DNA from: Caballeronia arationis
GTDB taxonomy: Bacteria > Pseudomonadota > Gammaproteobacteria > Burkholderiales > Burkholderiaceae
Assembly (NCBI RefSeq): GCF_001544975.2
Contig: NZ_FCOG02000032.1
Location: 16,101 to 80,100, forward strand
Reading direction: 5' to 3'
DNA: 64,000 bases
Below, piece after piece: positions 8,461 through 18,143 of the stretch (positions are counted from its first letter, which is position 1; each line of letters begins with the position of its first letter). Under the pieces are notes generated by a model that saw only the letters and a list, made by a program, of their open reading frames with translations, had not been told where the DNA came from and searched no databases. The translations under genes and the position numbers were made by a program.

Positions 8461-9885
8461 ATGCGTTTTCTCGGCATCGATCTCGGCACGGCTTCGCTGA
8501 AACTCGCCATCGTCGACGAGCACGGACGCGAAATCGCGTTCTCGAATGCGGCTTATGCCGTCAGGACCGAGCATCCCGGCTGGGCTGAGACGCCGGTCGA
8601 CGACTGGTGGAATGCGCTCGTCGCCGCTGCGTCGCGACTGCCGGCGGCCGAGCGCGAGGCAGTGCGCGCGATCGGCTTCTCCGGGCAGATGCACGGCGTC
8701 GTGCTGACGGACGAGCAAGGGCGCGCGTTGCGCCCCGCGATGCTCTGGCCCGACACGCGCGCCCGGGATCTGCTCGATGCGTGGCCTTTGCCACAGGTCA
8801 ATCCCGTCGCGCCCGGCATGGCCGGGCCGCTCTTGCGCTGGATCGCGCTCAACGAACCGGCACTGCTCGACGAAGCGCGCTGGGCGCTGCAGCCGAAGGA
8901 CTGGCTGCGCACGCGGCTGGGTGGCGAAATGGACGGCGCCATCGCGACCGATCCGTCCGACGCCTGCGCGACCGCGCTTGCCGAGCCGTCCGGCCTCTGG
9001 GACGACGCGTCGATCGCGAAGCTCGGCCTGCCGCGCACGTGGTTTGCGCAACTGGCGCCTTCGTATGCGGCGGCGGGCACGCTGTCCGCCGAGGCTGCAA
9101 CCGCGCTCGGATTGAAGGCGGGCGTCGTGATGGCGGTCGGCGCGGGTGATACGCCTTGCGCCGCGCTCGGCAGCGGCCTTTGCCGCGATGGCGACGCGCT
9201 GCTCACCACCGGCACGGGCGGGCAGATCGTCGTGATGTCGCACGATGCGCCGGCTTCGGTCGCCGGATTGCACGCATATCGCGCGGCCACGGACGAGTGG
9301 TACCAGATGGCCGCGATGCAGAACGTGGGCGTGGCGCTGGAAGCCGTGCGCGGCTGGCTCGCATTCGATGCCTGGCCGCGCGCCTACGAAGACGCGTTCG
9401 CCGCGCAACCGTCCGCGCGCGTGAGCTTCCTGCCGTACCTGAGCGGCGAGCGTTCGCCGTGGATGAACCCGGCGGCGCGCGGCGGCTGGCTCGGTCTCGG
9501 TCTCGGGGACACGCGCGGCACGCTGATGCGCGCGGCGTTCGAAGGTGTCGCGTTTTCGTTGCGGGCCGGTCTCGACGCGATCCGTTCGAGCGGCGCGACG
9601 ATTGCCGCGATGCGCCTTGCGGGCGGGGGCTCGATCGATCCGCGCTGGCGGCAACTGCTCGCCGATGCGCTGAAGGTGGAACTCCATGCCGTCGATTGCC
9701 CGAACGCCGCGACGCGCGGTGCGGCGTTGCTCGGCGGGCTCGCGGTCGGCCACTGGCACGCGGGCGATCTCGCCACATTGGCGCCGTCGACGACGCTCGC
9801 CGCCACGCCACGCGACGACGCCGCGCTCGACGAACGCCATGCACGCTTCATCGATCTGTACGGACGCGTCAAAGACTGGTTCTGA
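8461..9885 (+). CDS. xylB: FGGY-family carbohydrate kinase, xylulokinase-like
   Basis: This 474-residue FGGY kinase is most like xylulokinase, which phosphorylates D-xylulose to D-xylulose 5-phosphate. The N-terminal ATPase motif FLGIDLGTASLKLAIVDEHG, the substrate-site segment IGFSGQMHGVVL, the catalytic-Asp segment GAGDTPCAALG and the C-terminal phosphate-loop LAGGGSIDPRWRQLLADAL are all present. It is somewhat shorter than the second xylulokinase in this window (24877-26358) and clearly a distinct paralogue. No strong Shine-Dalgarno precedes the ATG. The next gene encodes an AGE-superfamily sugar isomerase 79 bases downstream, suggesting a small catabolic unit, perhaps D-lyxose to D-xylulose to xylulose 5-phosphate. 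Other FGGY ketose kinases cannot be excluded. Confidence 0.8.
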   Translation: MRFLGIDLGTASLKLAIVDEHGREIAFSNAAYAVRTEHPGWAETPVDDWWNALVAAASRLPAAEREAVRAIGFSGQMHGVVLTDEQGRALRPAMLWPDTRARDLLDAWPLPQVNPVAPGMAGPLLRWIALNEPALLDEARWALQPKDWLRTRLGGEMDGAIATDPSDACATALAEPSGLWDDASIAKLGLPRTWFAQLAPSYAAAGTLSAEAATALGLKAGVVMAVGAGDTPCAALGSGLCRDGDALLTTGTGGQIVVMSHDAPASVAGLHAYRAATDEWYQMAAMQNVGVALEAVRGWLAFDAWPRAYEDAFAAQPSARVSFLPYLSGERSPWMNPAARGGWLGLGLGDTRGTLMRAAFEGVAFSLRAGLDAIRSSGATIAAMRLAGGGSIDPRWRQLLADALKVELHAVDCPNAATRGAALLGGLAVGHWHAGDLATLAPSTTLAATPRDDAALDERHARFIDLYGRVKDWF

Positions 9886-9964
9886 CATCAAACTGCTGAA
9901 CGCTTACACTTGAACCCCGCGTCGCTGGAGCGCGCGACGTCGAGACAACACTTCGAACCTTTCC

Positions 9965-11197
9965 ATGCCCGCCATCGAAACCACGACATCCGCACAGCCT
10001 GCACAACCCGATTTCCGCTCACGCGAGTTCCTTCTGGATCACGCGCTGCGCACGATGACCTTCTATCACCCGCACTGCATGGACCCGGCGGGTGGCTTCT
10101 ACCACTTCTACAAGAACGCCGGCACGATCTACGACCGCAAGACGCGGCATCTCGTTTCGAGCACGCGCTTCGTCTTCAACTATGCGATGGCATACAGGCA
10201 CTTCGGCCTCGACGAGTATCGCGGCGGCGTGGCGCATGGCATCGACTATCTGCGCCGGTTTCATCGCAATCCGGAGACGGGTGGTTACGCGTGGACGCTG
10301 GACGGCCGCGACGTCACCGATGCCACGAATCATTGCTACGGCCTGGCGTTCGTCGTACTCGCTTATGCGAAGGCACTCGAAGCCGGCTTCGAAGAGGCGC
10401 GCGCCTACCTCGATGAAACCTGGAACCTGATGGAGACGCGCTTCTGGGACGCGCCGCACGGCCTCTACAAGGACGAAGCGACCGCGGACTGGCAAGTGTC
10501 GGACTATCGCGGGCAGAACGCGAACATGCATGCGTGCGAGGCGTTCCTCGCGGCCTACGAAGCGAGCGGCGAAGCGCGCTATCTGGACCGCGCCGCGCTC
10601 CTCGCCGACAACATGGTGAACCGGCAGGCGGCGCTCGCGGGCGGGCTCGTGTGGGAGCACTACAAGCCCGACTGGTCGATCGACTGGGAGTACAACAAGG
10701 GCGATCGCAGCAACATCTTTCGTCCGTGGGGTTTTCAGCCGGGGCATCAGACCGAGTGGGCCAAGCTGTTGCTGATCCTCGACCGGCATCGGCCGGATGC
10801 GTGGCATCTGAAACGAGCACGCGAACTGTTCGACCGCGCGTTCGAACTGTCCTGGGACGGCGAGCACGGCGGCATGGTCTACGGCTTCGACCCCGAAGGC
10901 CGCTTCTACGACGAAGACAAGTATTTCTGGGTCCAGGCCGAATCGCTGGCGGCGGCCGCGCTGCTCGCCGGGCGCATGTCGGAGCAGGGCGACGAAACCG
11001 CGGCCCGGCGTTACTGGAACGAATACGAACGACTGTGGGCCTATAGCTGGGCGCACTTCGTCGATCACAAGTACGGCGCGTGGTATCGCATCCTCACCCG
11101 CGACAACCGCCAGTACAGCGACGAGAAAAGCCCGGCCGGCAAGGTCGACTACCACTCGATGGGCGCATGCTACGAAGTCTTGAACGTCACGCGCTGA
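9965..11197 (+). CDS. AGE-superfamily sugar isomerase (D-mannose/D-lyxose isomerase-like)
   Basis: This 410-residue (alpha/alpha)6-barrel protein belongs to the N-acylglucosamine 2-epimerase superfamily. Segments such as QNANMHACEAFLAAYEASG, WGFQPGHQTEWAKLLLILD, DEDKYFWVQAESLAAAALL and KVDYHSMGACYEVLN match D-mannose isomerases more than renin-binding-protein epimerases. The histidines in GHQTEW and in DYHSMG fall where this superfamily has its acid/base pair. Such enzymes interconvert D-mannose with D-fructose and often D-lyxose with D-xylulose. Together with the upstream xylulokinase-like gene, a D-lyxose route is plausible, but this is inference. There is no obvious Shine-Dalgarno before the chosen ATG. 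Confidence 0.82.
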   Translation: MPAIETTTSAQPAQPDFRSREFLLDHALRTMTFYHPHCMDPAGGFYHFYKNAGTIYDRKTRHLVSSTRFVFNYAMAYRHFGLDEYRGGVAHGIDYLRRFHRNPETGGYAWTLDGRDVTDATNHCYGLAFVVLAYAKALEAGFEEARAYLDETWNLMETRFWDAPHGLYKDEATADWQVSDYRGQNANMHACEAFLAAYEASGEARYLDRAALLADNMVNRQAALAGGLVWEHYKPDWSIDWEYNKGDRSNIFRPWGFQPGHQTEWAKLLLILDRHRPDAWHLKRARELFDRAFELSWDGEHGGMVYGFDPEGRFYDEDKYFWVQAESLAAAALLAGRMSEQGDETAARRYWNEYERLWAYSWAHFVDHKYGAWYRILTRDNRQYSDEKSPAGKVDYHSMGACYEVLNVTR

Positions 11198-11231
11198 AAC
11201 CGTTTTGCATTGTCATGAAAGGAGCGACACC

Positions 11232-12338
<1,107 letters not shown>

Positions 12339-12354
12339 ACCGGAGGCGGCGACG

Positions 12355-13203
12355 ATGCTTGAACTTGTGGAAGAACATCGTTCGTGGGGCGGCGTGCAGC
12401 GGACCTATCGGCACGACTCGAAGTCGATCGGTCTGCCGATGCGCTTTTCCGTGTTTCTGCCGCAGCAGGCGTCGTCGGGGAAGGTGCCTGCGCTCTTCTA
12501 TCTCGCGGGGCTCACCTGCACCGAAGAGACATTTCCGATCAAGGCCGGCGCGCAGCGTTATGCCGCCGAGCATGGCATCGCGCTGATCTCACCGGATACG
12601 AGCCCGCGCGGCGCGGGCATTCCGGACGAGGGCGCGGCCTGGGACTTCGGCGTCGGCGCGGGGTTTTACGTCGATGCGACCGAGGAACCCTGGTCGAAGC
12701 ATTACCGCATGTATTCGTATGTGACGCAGGATCTGCGCGAGGCGGTGCTGGCGGAGTTGCCCGTGCTCGGCGACCGGCTCGGTATCTTCGGGCATTCGAT
12801 GGGCGGACATGGAGCGCTCGTGCTGGCCCTGCGCAATCCCGATCTCTACCGGTCGGTGTCGGCATTTGCGCCGATCGCGGCGCCTTCGCGCTGCCCGTGG
12901 GGAGTGAAGGCGTTTTCAGGTTATCTCGGCGAGGATCGCGAAGCGTGGAAGCGGTATGACGCGAGTGAACTGGTCGCGGGAGCGTCGGCGGGGCGGTTTG
13001 CCGAGGGCATCCTCATCGATCAGGGGCTTGCGGATCAGTTTCTCGCAGAGCAGTTATATCCCGATGTGTTCGAGGCTGCCGCAAACGGCGCGGGACAGAA
13101 GGTCGTGCTGCGCCAGCATGAAGGCTATGACCACGGGTATTACTTCATTTCCACCTTCATCGGGGAGCATGTTGCGCATCATGCGCAGGTTTTGCGCGCC
13201 TGA
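12355..13203 (+). CDS. frmB: S-formylglutathione hydrolase
   Basis: This 282-residue alpha/beta hydrolase of the esterase D family hydrolyses S-formylglutathione to formate and glutathione, the second step of glutathione-dependent formaldehyde oxidation. The nucleophile elbow is GHSMGGHGAL. The family landmarks PALFYLAGLTCTEETFPIKAG, SPDTSPRG, GAGFYVDAT and the C-terminal histidine segment QHEGYDHGYYFISTFI are present. Length is standard (~280). It sits 16 bases after frmA with CGGAGG upstream, so the two are co-transcribed. No FrmR-type regulator gene is seen nearby. Confidence 0.96.
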   Translation: MLELVEEHRSWGGVQRTYRHDSKSIGLPMRFSVFLPQQASSGKVPALFYLAGLTCTEETFPIKAGAQRYAAEHGIALISPDTSPRGAGIPDEGAAWDFGVGAGFYVDATEEPWSKHYRMYSYVTQDLREAVLAELPVLGDRLGIFGHSMGGHGALVLALRNPDLYRSVSAFAPIAAPSRCPWGVKAFSGYLGEDREAWKRYDASELVAGASAGRFAEGILIDQGLADQFLAEQLYPDVFEAAANGAGQKVVLRQHEGYDHGYYFISTFIGEHVAHHAQVLRA

Positions 13204-13247
13204 GGCTTCAGGTGCTCGCTCTTTAACTCCATTCGACGACGGTGCTG

Positions 13248-13885
13248 CGCTTCTATGGAACTTGCTTTCTTTGTGGTCTATTAGCTCTGCCCCTGTCCGG
13301 GGCGGGACTTACTTTCTTTGCTGCTGCAAAGAAAGTAAGCAAAGAAAGCAGCTAGGGGGCCAACAGTATTAGGACGCGACCACCCTCGCGATACAGAGTG
13401 GCCCAGCCCCTAAGTGTCGCCCTCAAACATCCACCCGGCTTGGTGCGCGGCACGCACTGGCACCCCTCGCACTCCAACAGAGTGGTATGCGCTGCGTTCC
13501 GGTCCGTCCGCGCTTCGCTCGGACGACGGGCACGATCGAAAACCAGCGGATTGCGGCCGCTACCGCCATCTCAACCGCGACCCTCAACCGCACGACTGAA
13601 TGGACCTTTCGTCCAGCGAAGCGAAAACGGATGAATGACTGCTGTGCCAATTCGTACACTGCGCGATGTCACATTGCGTGCCGCGCACCAAGCCGGGCGG
13701 ATGTTTGAGGGCGACACTTAGGCGCTGGGCCACTCAATGACGCGGATGCGTTGACATGCTGCGACTGCTGCCTAAAAAAGCTGCTTTCTTTGCTTACTTT
13801 CTTTGCAGCAGCAAAGAAAGTAAGTCCGGCCCCGGACAGGGGCAGTGCCAATAGACCGACACGAAAGCAAGTTCCATAGAAGCAC
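13248..13885. repeat. ~640-bp intergenic element with long inverted-repeat arms
   Basis: Two arms in opposite orientation, about 13248-13456 and 13675-13885, flank a central ~220 bp. Each arm has an outer block shared almost base for base (containing CTTCTATGGAACTTGC, GCCCCTGTCCGGGGC and TACTTTCTTTGC), a diverged ~40-bp spacer and an inner block containing CTAAGTGTCGCCCTCAAACA and CCCGGCTTGGTGCGCGGCACGCA. Each arm carries a perfect 14-bp hairpin (CTTACTTTCTTTGC / GCAAAGAAAGTAAG, 4-base loop) at 13308-13339 and 13793-13824. Short frames inside have no recognisable domain and I regard them as non-coding. I have the impression that such sequence is dispersed in Paraburkholderia/Caballeronia genomes, but no transposase is present. 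It lies between the convergent frmB and znuB genes. Confidence 0.8.
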
Positions 13886-13913
13886 AACCTATCCACTCCA
13901 AAAACCGCAAGCA

Positions 13914-14696
13914 TCACCGCCGCCTCAAAAGACTCGTGCCATAAACCAGCGCCGCGAGCATCGTGATCCAGAAACTGGTGGGCCAGTCCGTGTAGTAGGC
14001 GAGCACGAGCCCGGCCCACGCCTGCCCGAGCGCAAATACGGCGGCGAGCAGGAGCCCGGTCCAGAGCCGCGTCGTCACGTTTTGCGCCGCGGCCGCAGGC
14101 CCGACCATCAGCGCAAACACGAGCAGCACCCCCACGATCTGCGTACACGCAGCAACCGCGAGCGCGGTCACCGCAAGAAACAGCACCGACACGAGCCGCA
14201 ACGACACACCTTTCGCCTCGGCCAGTTCGGGCTGCAGCGAGGCAAACAGCAACGGTCGCATGATCGCCGCCAGCGCGAGCAGACTGACCGTCGCGAGTCC
14301 CGCTAGAACGGCAAGCGTCTCCCGGCTCACGCCGAGCACATTGCCGAAGAGGAGCGCTGTCGCCTGCGTCGCGTATGCCGTGAAGAAGTGCAGGAACAGC
14401 AACCCCAACCCGAGCGACAGCGACAGAATCACGCCGATGGCGACATCGCGCCCCGACAGCCGCTCGCCGAGCGCGCCCATGCCGACGCCCGCCGCGAGCG
14501 TAAAGCCCACCATGCCCCAGAGCGGCGACACGCCCACCAGCACAGCGCCCGTCGCGCCCGTGAAGCCGACATGCGAAAGCGCATGACCCGCAAAGGTCTG
14601 TCCGCGCAACACCAGAAAATATCCGACGATGCCCGCCAGCACCGCGACGATCCCCGACGCCGCAAAGGCGTTCACCATGAATTCGTATTCAAACAT
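13914..14696 (-). CDS. znuB: Zinc ABC transporter permease ZnuB
   Basis: This 260-residue membrane subunit of the zinc importer belongs to the ABC-3 (ZnuB/MntB) family. It shows about eight hydrophobic helices and the family segment GYFLVLRGQTFAGHALSHVGFTGA. The start at 14696 (MFEYEFMVNAF) is chosen because the sequence upstream is simply the antisense of the histidine-rich end of znuC. GGGAAAG lies a suitable distance before it, and the 8-base overlap with the znuC stop suggests coupled translation. It is the last gene of zur-znuA-znuC-znuB and runs tail-to-tail into the inverted-repeat element. Confidence 0.93.
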   Translation of the reverse strand: MFEYEFMVNAFAASGIVAVLAGIVGYFLVLRGQTFAGHALSHVGFTGATGAVLVGVSPLWGMVGFTLAAGVGMGALGERLSGRDVAIGVILSLSLGLGLLFLHFFTAYATQATALLFGNVLGVSRETLAVLAGLATVSLLALAAIMRPLLFASLQPELAEAKGVSLRLVSVLFLAVTALAVAACTQIVGVLLVFALMVGPAAAAQNVTTRLWTGLLLAAVFALGQAWAGLVLAYYTDWPTSFWITMLAALVYGTSLLRRR

Positions 14697-15609
14697 TGTG
14701 CGTGTGCTTTCCCTTGGCCTTATGGTCGTGGCCATGACCGTGGCCATGATCGTGGTCATGCTCATGGTCGTGCTCGTGACCCTCGTCGCCTTCTTCGTGC
14801 GCGTGGTCAAGCTTGTCGATCTCGACACCGCCCGACATCACGAAGATGCGTCCGTTCACGCGCATCACGTCGATCGGCGAGCCGTATAGCCGCGACAGCA
14901 CCGCCTTCGTGATGACCTCGTCGACGGTGCCGAGCGCCGCGCGTCCATTGCCGAGATACAGCACGCGATCGAGCGAGTTGAGCAGCGGATTGAGCTCGTG
15001 CGCGGAGAACAGGACGGTGATACCCAGCTCGCGCTGCACGCGCCGCACGAGGTCGACGACACCCGTCTGATGCCGCGGATCGAGGCTGATGAGCGGCTCG
15101 TCGAGCAGCAGCACCTTCGGCTTGCCGAGCAGGCATTGCGCGAGCAACAGACGCTGCCGCTCGCCGCCCGAAAGCTCCGACAGCGGCCGCGCGGCCAGCG
15201 CGTGAGCGTCGACCAGATCGAGCACGCGTTCGACATCGGCGCGCACGGCGGGACTCGCGTGCGGCAGGCCCCAGTGATGCCCGTCCGCGGCCATCGCGAC
15301 GAAATCCCGTCCGCGAACGCGCCGTCCCGCGAGGCCGCTGCGAATCTGCGGCATGTAGCCGATCGACGGATTGCCGCGCACGACCGCTTCGCCATCGACG
15401 CGAATCGATCCGCTCGACAGCGGCAAAAGGCCGAGCAGCGCGCGCATCAGCGTCGTCTTGCCGGCGCCGTTCGGCCCGAGCACGCCGATGAATTCGCCCT
15501 TGAGAACGGTAAAGCTCGCGTCGTCGAGAATCGCGCGGTCGCCGAGTTCCAGCGTCACGTGATCCACTTCGATCGCGTTCGCGCGGGTGTCGCCTGAAGC
15601 GTCGGTCAT
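14689..15609 (-). CDS. znuC: Zinc ABC transporter ATP-binding protein ZnuC with histidine-rich tail
   Basis: This 306-residue ABC ATPase powers zinc uptake through ZnuB. Walker A is GPNGAGKTT, the signature is LSGGERQR, Walker B is VLLLDEPLISLD and the H-loop is FSAHELNP. The C-terminal ~40 residues are packed with His, Asp and Glu (alternating HDH and HGH runs), a plausible zinc-buffering or sensing tail that many ZnuC proteins share. The ATG at 15609 overlaps the znuA stop as ATGA and has AGGG nine bases upstream; an ATG three codons earlier is too close to that AGGG. Overlap with znuB at the other end shows tight coupling. Confidence 0.93.
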   Translation of the reverse strand: MTDASGDTRANAIEVDHVTLELGDRAILDDASFTVLKGEFIGVLGPNGAGKTTLMRALLGLLPLSSGSIRVDGEAVVRGNPSIGYMPQIRSGLAGRRVRGRDFVAMAADGHHWGLPHASPAVRADVERVLDLVDAHALAARPLSELSGGERQRLLLAQCLLGKPKVLLLDEPLISLDPRHQTGVVDLVRRVQRELGITVLFSAHELNPLLNSLDRVLYLGNGRAALGTVDEVITKAVLSRLYGSPIDVMRVNGRIFVMSGGVEIDKLDHAHEEGDEGHEHDHEHDHDHGHGHGHDHKAKGKHTHNV

Positions 15610-16487
15610 CGTTGCCATCCCTGTAGCGCGCCCGAAAGCGCGTCGAGCTGCGTCAGCATCCATTGCTGGAACGTCTTGCCGGCGGGCAGCGTTTCGGTGA
15701 CGCTTACGCTCGGCACGTGCCAGTCCTTCGAGAGCTTGAGCATGCGCTTCGTCAGCGCCTCCGTGGCCTGGCTGTTGTAGAGCAGGACGTGCACGCGCCG
15801 CTCGCGCAGATCCTTTTCGAAGGCGGCGATGTCGGAGGCGCTCGGCTCCGTTTCGTTCATCGCGGCGAGCTGGAAGCGCTGGTTGCGCATCTCGAAGCCG
15901 ATCGCGTCCGCCATGTAGCCGAAGACCGGCTCGGTCGCGGTCACCGGCACGCCCTTGTAGTGCGCATGCAGCGACGCGACCCGGTCGTCGATAGCTTTCA
16001 GCGACGAGAGGAATGTCGCGAGCCGAGCGTCGTAGTCGGTCTTGTGCGCCGGGTCGGCCTGCACGAGATAGCCGCTCACCGCCTTCGCGACAACGGGCAT
16101 CGTCGCCGGGTCGTACCACAGATGCGGGTTGTCGCCGGACTTTCTGCCAACGAGATTCGCCACGACGATCGTCGTGCGCTTCTCACCCTTCGATACGGCG
16201 AGAAGCTTGTCCATCCACGGATCGTAGTCAGCGCCGTTGTAGACGACGAGCGCCGCGTGCTGCAGCGCGCGCGCCGTCTTCGGGCTGGCTTCGAAGAGAT
16301 GCGGGTCTTCGTCGGGATTGTTGAGGATGCTCGTCACCTGGACGCGGTCGCCGCCCAGTTGCTTCACCACGTCGGCGTAGAAATTCTCCGCGGCGACCAC
16401 CGGAATGCGCGCGGTCTGGGCCGCCACGCTGCCGCAAAAACCGAGCGCAAGCGCTGCTCCGGCCAGAAAAATGGCAAGTCTTTTCAT
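15606..16487 (-). CDS. znuA: Zinc-binding periplasmic protein of the Znu ABC importer
   Basis: This 293-residue solute-binding protein of the zinc/manganese (cluster A-I) family has a clear Sec signal peptide (MKRLAIFLAGAALALGFCGSVAAQ). Candidate metal ligands are the histidines in NNPDEDPHLFE and DNPHLWYDP. The third family histidine region reads TEPVFGYMADAIGFEM, where many ZnuA proteins have another His, so ligand use may differ. The long His-rich loop typical of enteric ZnuA is absent; the His-rich tail is on ZnuC instead. The start at 16487 follows the signal peptide; the extra in-frame codons upstream are not signal-like. It lies 40 bases after zur, in one operon. Confidence 0.92.
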   Translation of the reverse strand: MKRLAIFLAGAALALGFCGSVAAQTARIPVVAAENFYADVVKQLGGDRVQVTSILNNPDEDPHLFEASPKTARALQHAALVVYNGADYDPWMDKLLAVSKGEKRTTIVVANLVGRKSGDNPHLWYDPATMPVVAKAVSGYLVQADPAHKTDYDARLATFLSSLKAIDDRVASLHAHYKGVPVTATEPVFGYMADAIGFEMRNQRFQLAAMNETEPSASDIAAFEKDLRERRVHVLLYNSQATEALTKRMLKLSKDWHVPSVSVTETLPAGKTFQQWMLTQLDALSGALQGWQR

Positions 16488-16527
16488 GTTGTTGTTGGGT
16501 GTCGGGTTGATCGGAATTTGACCGGAA

Positions 16528-16986
16528 TCAAGCGTCGCGATGCTTGTGCTGGCAGTCGCTGCAAACACCGCTCAGTTCGACGACCTGGTGGCGCACTTCG
16601 AAGCCGTGCGCGGGCGGGCTCGCGGAGAGCGTCGAGGCGAGTTCGTCGCCGGGAATTTCGAGCGTCGCGCCGCATTCGTCGCAGATCAGGAACTGGCTTT
16701 CGTGCGGCTGGCCGACATCGCAGCACGCGAAGAACGCGTTCTTCGATGCGATCCGGTGTACGAAGCCGTTCTCCACCAGGAAGTCGAGCGCGCGATAGAT
16801 CGTCGTGGGCGGCACGCGCCCGCCGCGATGCGGCTCCATCGCGTCGATCAGGTCGTAGGCGCCGATCGGTTTTTGCGCGCGCAGGACGAGTTCGTAGACC
16901 TGGCGCCTGAGCGGGGTGAGCGCGAGGCCGCGTTCGGCGGCGAGCCGTTCGGCTCGCGAGAGCATCTGTTCGTAGGACGCGGACAT
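16528..16986 (-). CDS. zur: Fur-family zinc uptake regulator
   Basis: This 152-residue Fur-family repressor has an N-terminal winged helix (ALTPLRRQVYELVLRAQKPIGAYDLIDAM, then TTIYRALDFLVENGFVHRI) and a C-terminal metal/dimer domain. Two CxxC pairs, ICDECGATLE and GVCSDCQ, form the structural zinc site. The position at the head of the znu operon identifies it as Zur rather than Fur or PerR. It should bind DNA when zinc is abundant and shut off its own operon. A candidate operator lies at 17039-17053. Confidence 0.92.
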   Translation of the reverse strand: MSASYEQMLSRAERLAAERGLALTPLRRQVYELVLRAQKPIGAYDLIDAMEPHRGGRVPPTTIYRALDFLVENGFVHRIASKNAFFACCDVGQPHESQFLICDECGATLEIPGDELASTLSASPPAHGFEVRHQVVELSGVCSDCQHKHRDA

Positions 16987-17038
16987 GAGATTTCGAGGTA
17001 GGTGAGCGAGCCGTCAGCGGCGTCGGAATTTACCGAGA

Positions 17039-17053
17039 TGATATAACGTATCA
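17039..17053. promoter_or_regulatory. Candidate Zur operator upstream of zur-znuACB
   Basis: The imperfect palindrome TGATATAACGTATCA lies 53 bases before the zur start, in an AT-rich patch of otherwise GC-rich DNA. Its half-sites match at five of seven positions, and the ATAAC core resembles the GTTATA-type cores of known Zur boxes. Placement is right for autoregulation; the assignment is inference. Confidence 0.45.
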
Positions 17054-17189
17054 CTCGCTTCTGCATGCCGAACTTGCGTGGCACGACCTCGCCCGAAATG
17101 CCTGTAACCGCGCTGTCAGCCGCGCCAGCAGGGGTTTTCCCGGGGACGACGGGATTGCGCGCCGCAGCATCGAAAGATCGCAACGCGCC

Positions 17190-17244
17190 TTGACAGCGCT
17201 CGATGCGTCACCGATCATTCGATCAAAGAGAGAGCAATTGTTCG
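17190..17244 (+). promoter_or_regulatory. Promoter/operator of the smo polyol operon, shared with dalD
   Basis: A -35 TTGACA (17190-17195) and -10 GATCAT (17213-17218) are separated by exactly 17 bases. From the -10 onward, a 32-base block (17213-17244) matches 27 of 32 bases with the block upstream of dalD on the other strand (28018-27987), including GATCATTCG and GAGAGCAATTG. The match extends into the -35 (GCGCCTTGAC). The CAATTG palindrome downstream of the start site is a good candidate for regulator binding. The likely regulator is the SorC-family protein at 23793-24740. Confidence 0.7.
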
Positions 17245-17282
17245 CGTGCAGAGCGTTCGCTCAGTGCGACGACCGGAAAAAT

Positions 17283-18074
17283 ATGAACTCGGAGACAGCC
17301 TTGAAACTGCAAGACAAGGTCGCGATCATCACCGGAGCGGCGAGCGGCATCGGTGAGGCGGTTGCCAGGCGGTATCTCGACGAAGGCGCGAAAGTCGTCG
17401 TCGTCGACGTAAAGGACGAAGGCGAACTGGCACAGCGTTTCACCGCCATCGCCGACCGCGTGCTCGCCTTGCGCGGCGACGTCACGAAGCGCGAAGACAT
17501 CCAGCGCATTGTCGATTCGGCCGTCGAGCGCTTCGGCGGCGTCGACATCCTCTTCAACAACGCGGCGCTCTTCGACATGCGCCCGATCCTCGACGAATCC
17601 TGGGACGTGTACGACCGCCTCTTCGCCGTCAACGTGAAGGGCATGTTCTTCCTGATGCAGACGGTCGCGAAGCGCATGGTCGAGCAGGGACGCGGCGGCA
17701 AGATCATCAACATGTCGTCGCAGGCGGGACGGCGCGGCGAGGCGCTCGTGTCGCACTATTGCGCGACCAAGGCGGCGGTCATCAGCTATACGCAGTCGGC
17801 GGCGCTCGCGCTCGCGAAGGAGCGCATCAACGTGAACGGCATTGCGCCGGGTGTCGTTGATACGCCGATGTGGGAGCAGGTCGATGCGCTCTTCGCGAAG
17901 TACGAGAACCGGCCGCTTGGCGAGAAGAAGCGGCTCGTCGGCGAGGAGGTGCCGCTCGGCCGCATGGGGCTTCCCGCCGATCTCACCGGCGCGGCGCTCT
18001 TTCTTGCATCGGCGGATTCGGACTACATCACGGCGCAGACCCTGAACGTGGACGGCGGCAACTGGATGAGCTGA
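17283..18074 (+). CDS. SDR-family polyol (sorbitol/iditol-type) dehydrogenase
   Basis: This 263-residue short-chain dehydrogenase/reductase probably oxidises a polyol such as sorbitol to its ketose with NAD. The cofactor motif is TGAASGIGEA with DVKDE after the second strand (an Asp that favours NAD over NADP). The NNAA motif, catalytic Ser in NMSSQAG, and Tyr/Lys in HYCATKAA are all present. The start at 17283 is chosen because the sequence before it is the shared promoter region. It is the first gene of the operon with smoEFG-HAD-smoK, a setting typical of sorbitol dehydrogenase (SmoS/PolS). The exact substrate is inferred from context. Confidence 0.85.
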   Translation: MNSETALKLQDKVAIITGAASGIGEAVARRYLDEGAKVVVVDVKDEGELAQRFTAIADRVLALRGDVTKREDIQRIVDSAVERFGGVDILFNNAALFDMRPILDESWDVYDRLFAVNVKGMFFLMQTVAKRMVEQGRGGKIINMSSQAGRRGEALVSHYCATKAAVISYTQSAALALAKERINVNGIAPGVVDTPMWEQVDALFAKYENRPLGEKKRLVGEEVPLGRMGLPADLTGAALFLASADSDYITAQTLNVDGGNWMS

Positions 18075-18143
18075 TTGCGCGCGTCGGGGCGCGCGTAAGC
18101 GCTGCCCGCCGTGCCATCAGGCTTCGCTTCACTTGAATGCCTT

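Noticed and set aside
13487..13708. A 73-codon open frame inside the inverted-repeat element
   Set aside because: It spans the centre and one arm of the repeat, lacks a ribosome site and has no recognisable domain. I treat it as non-coding.
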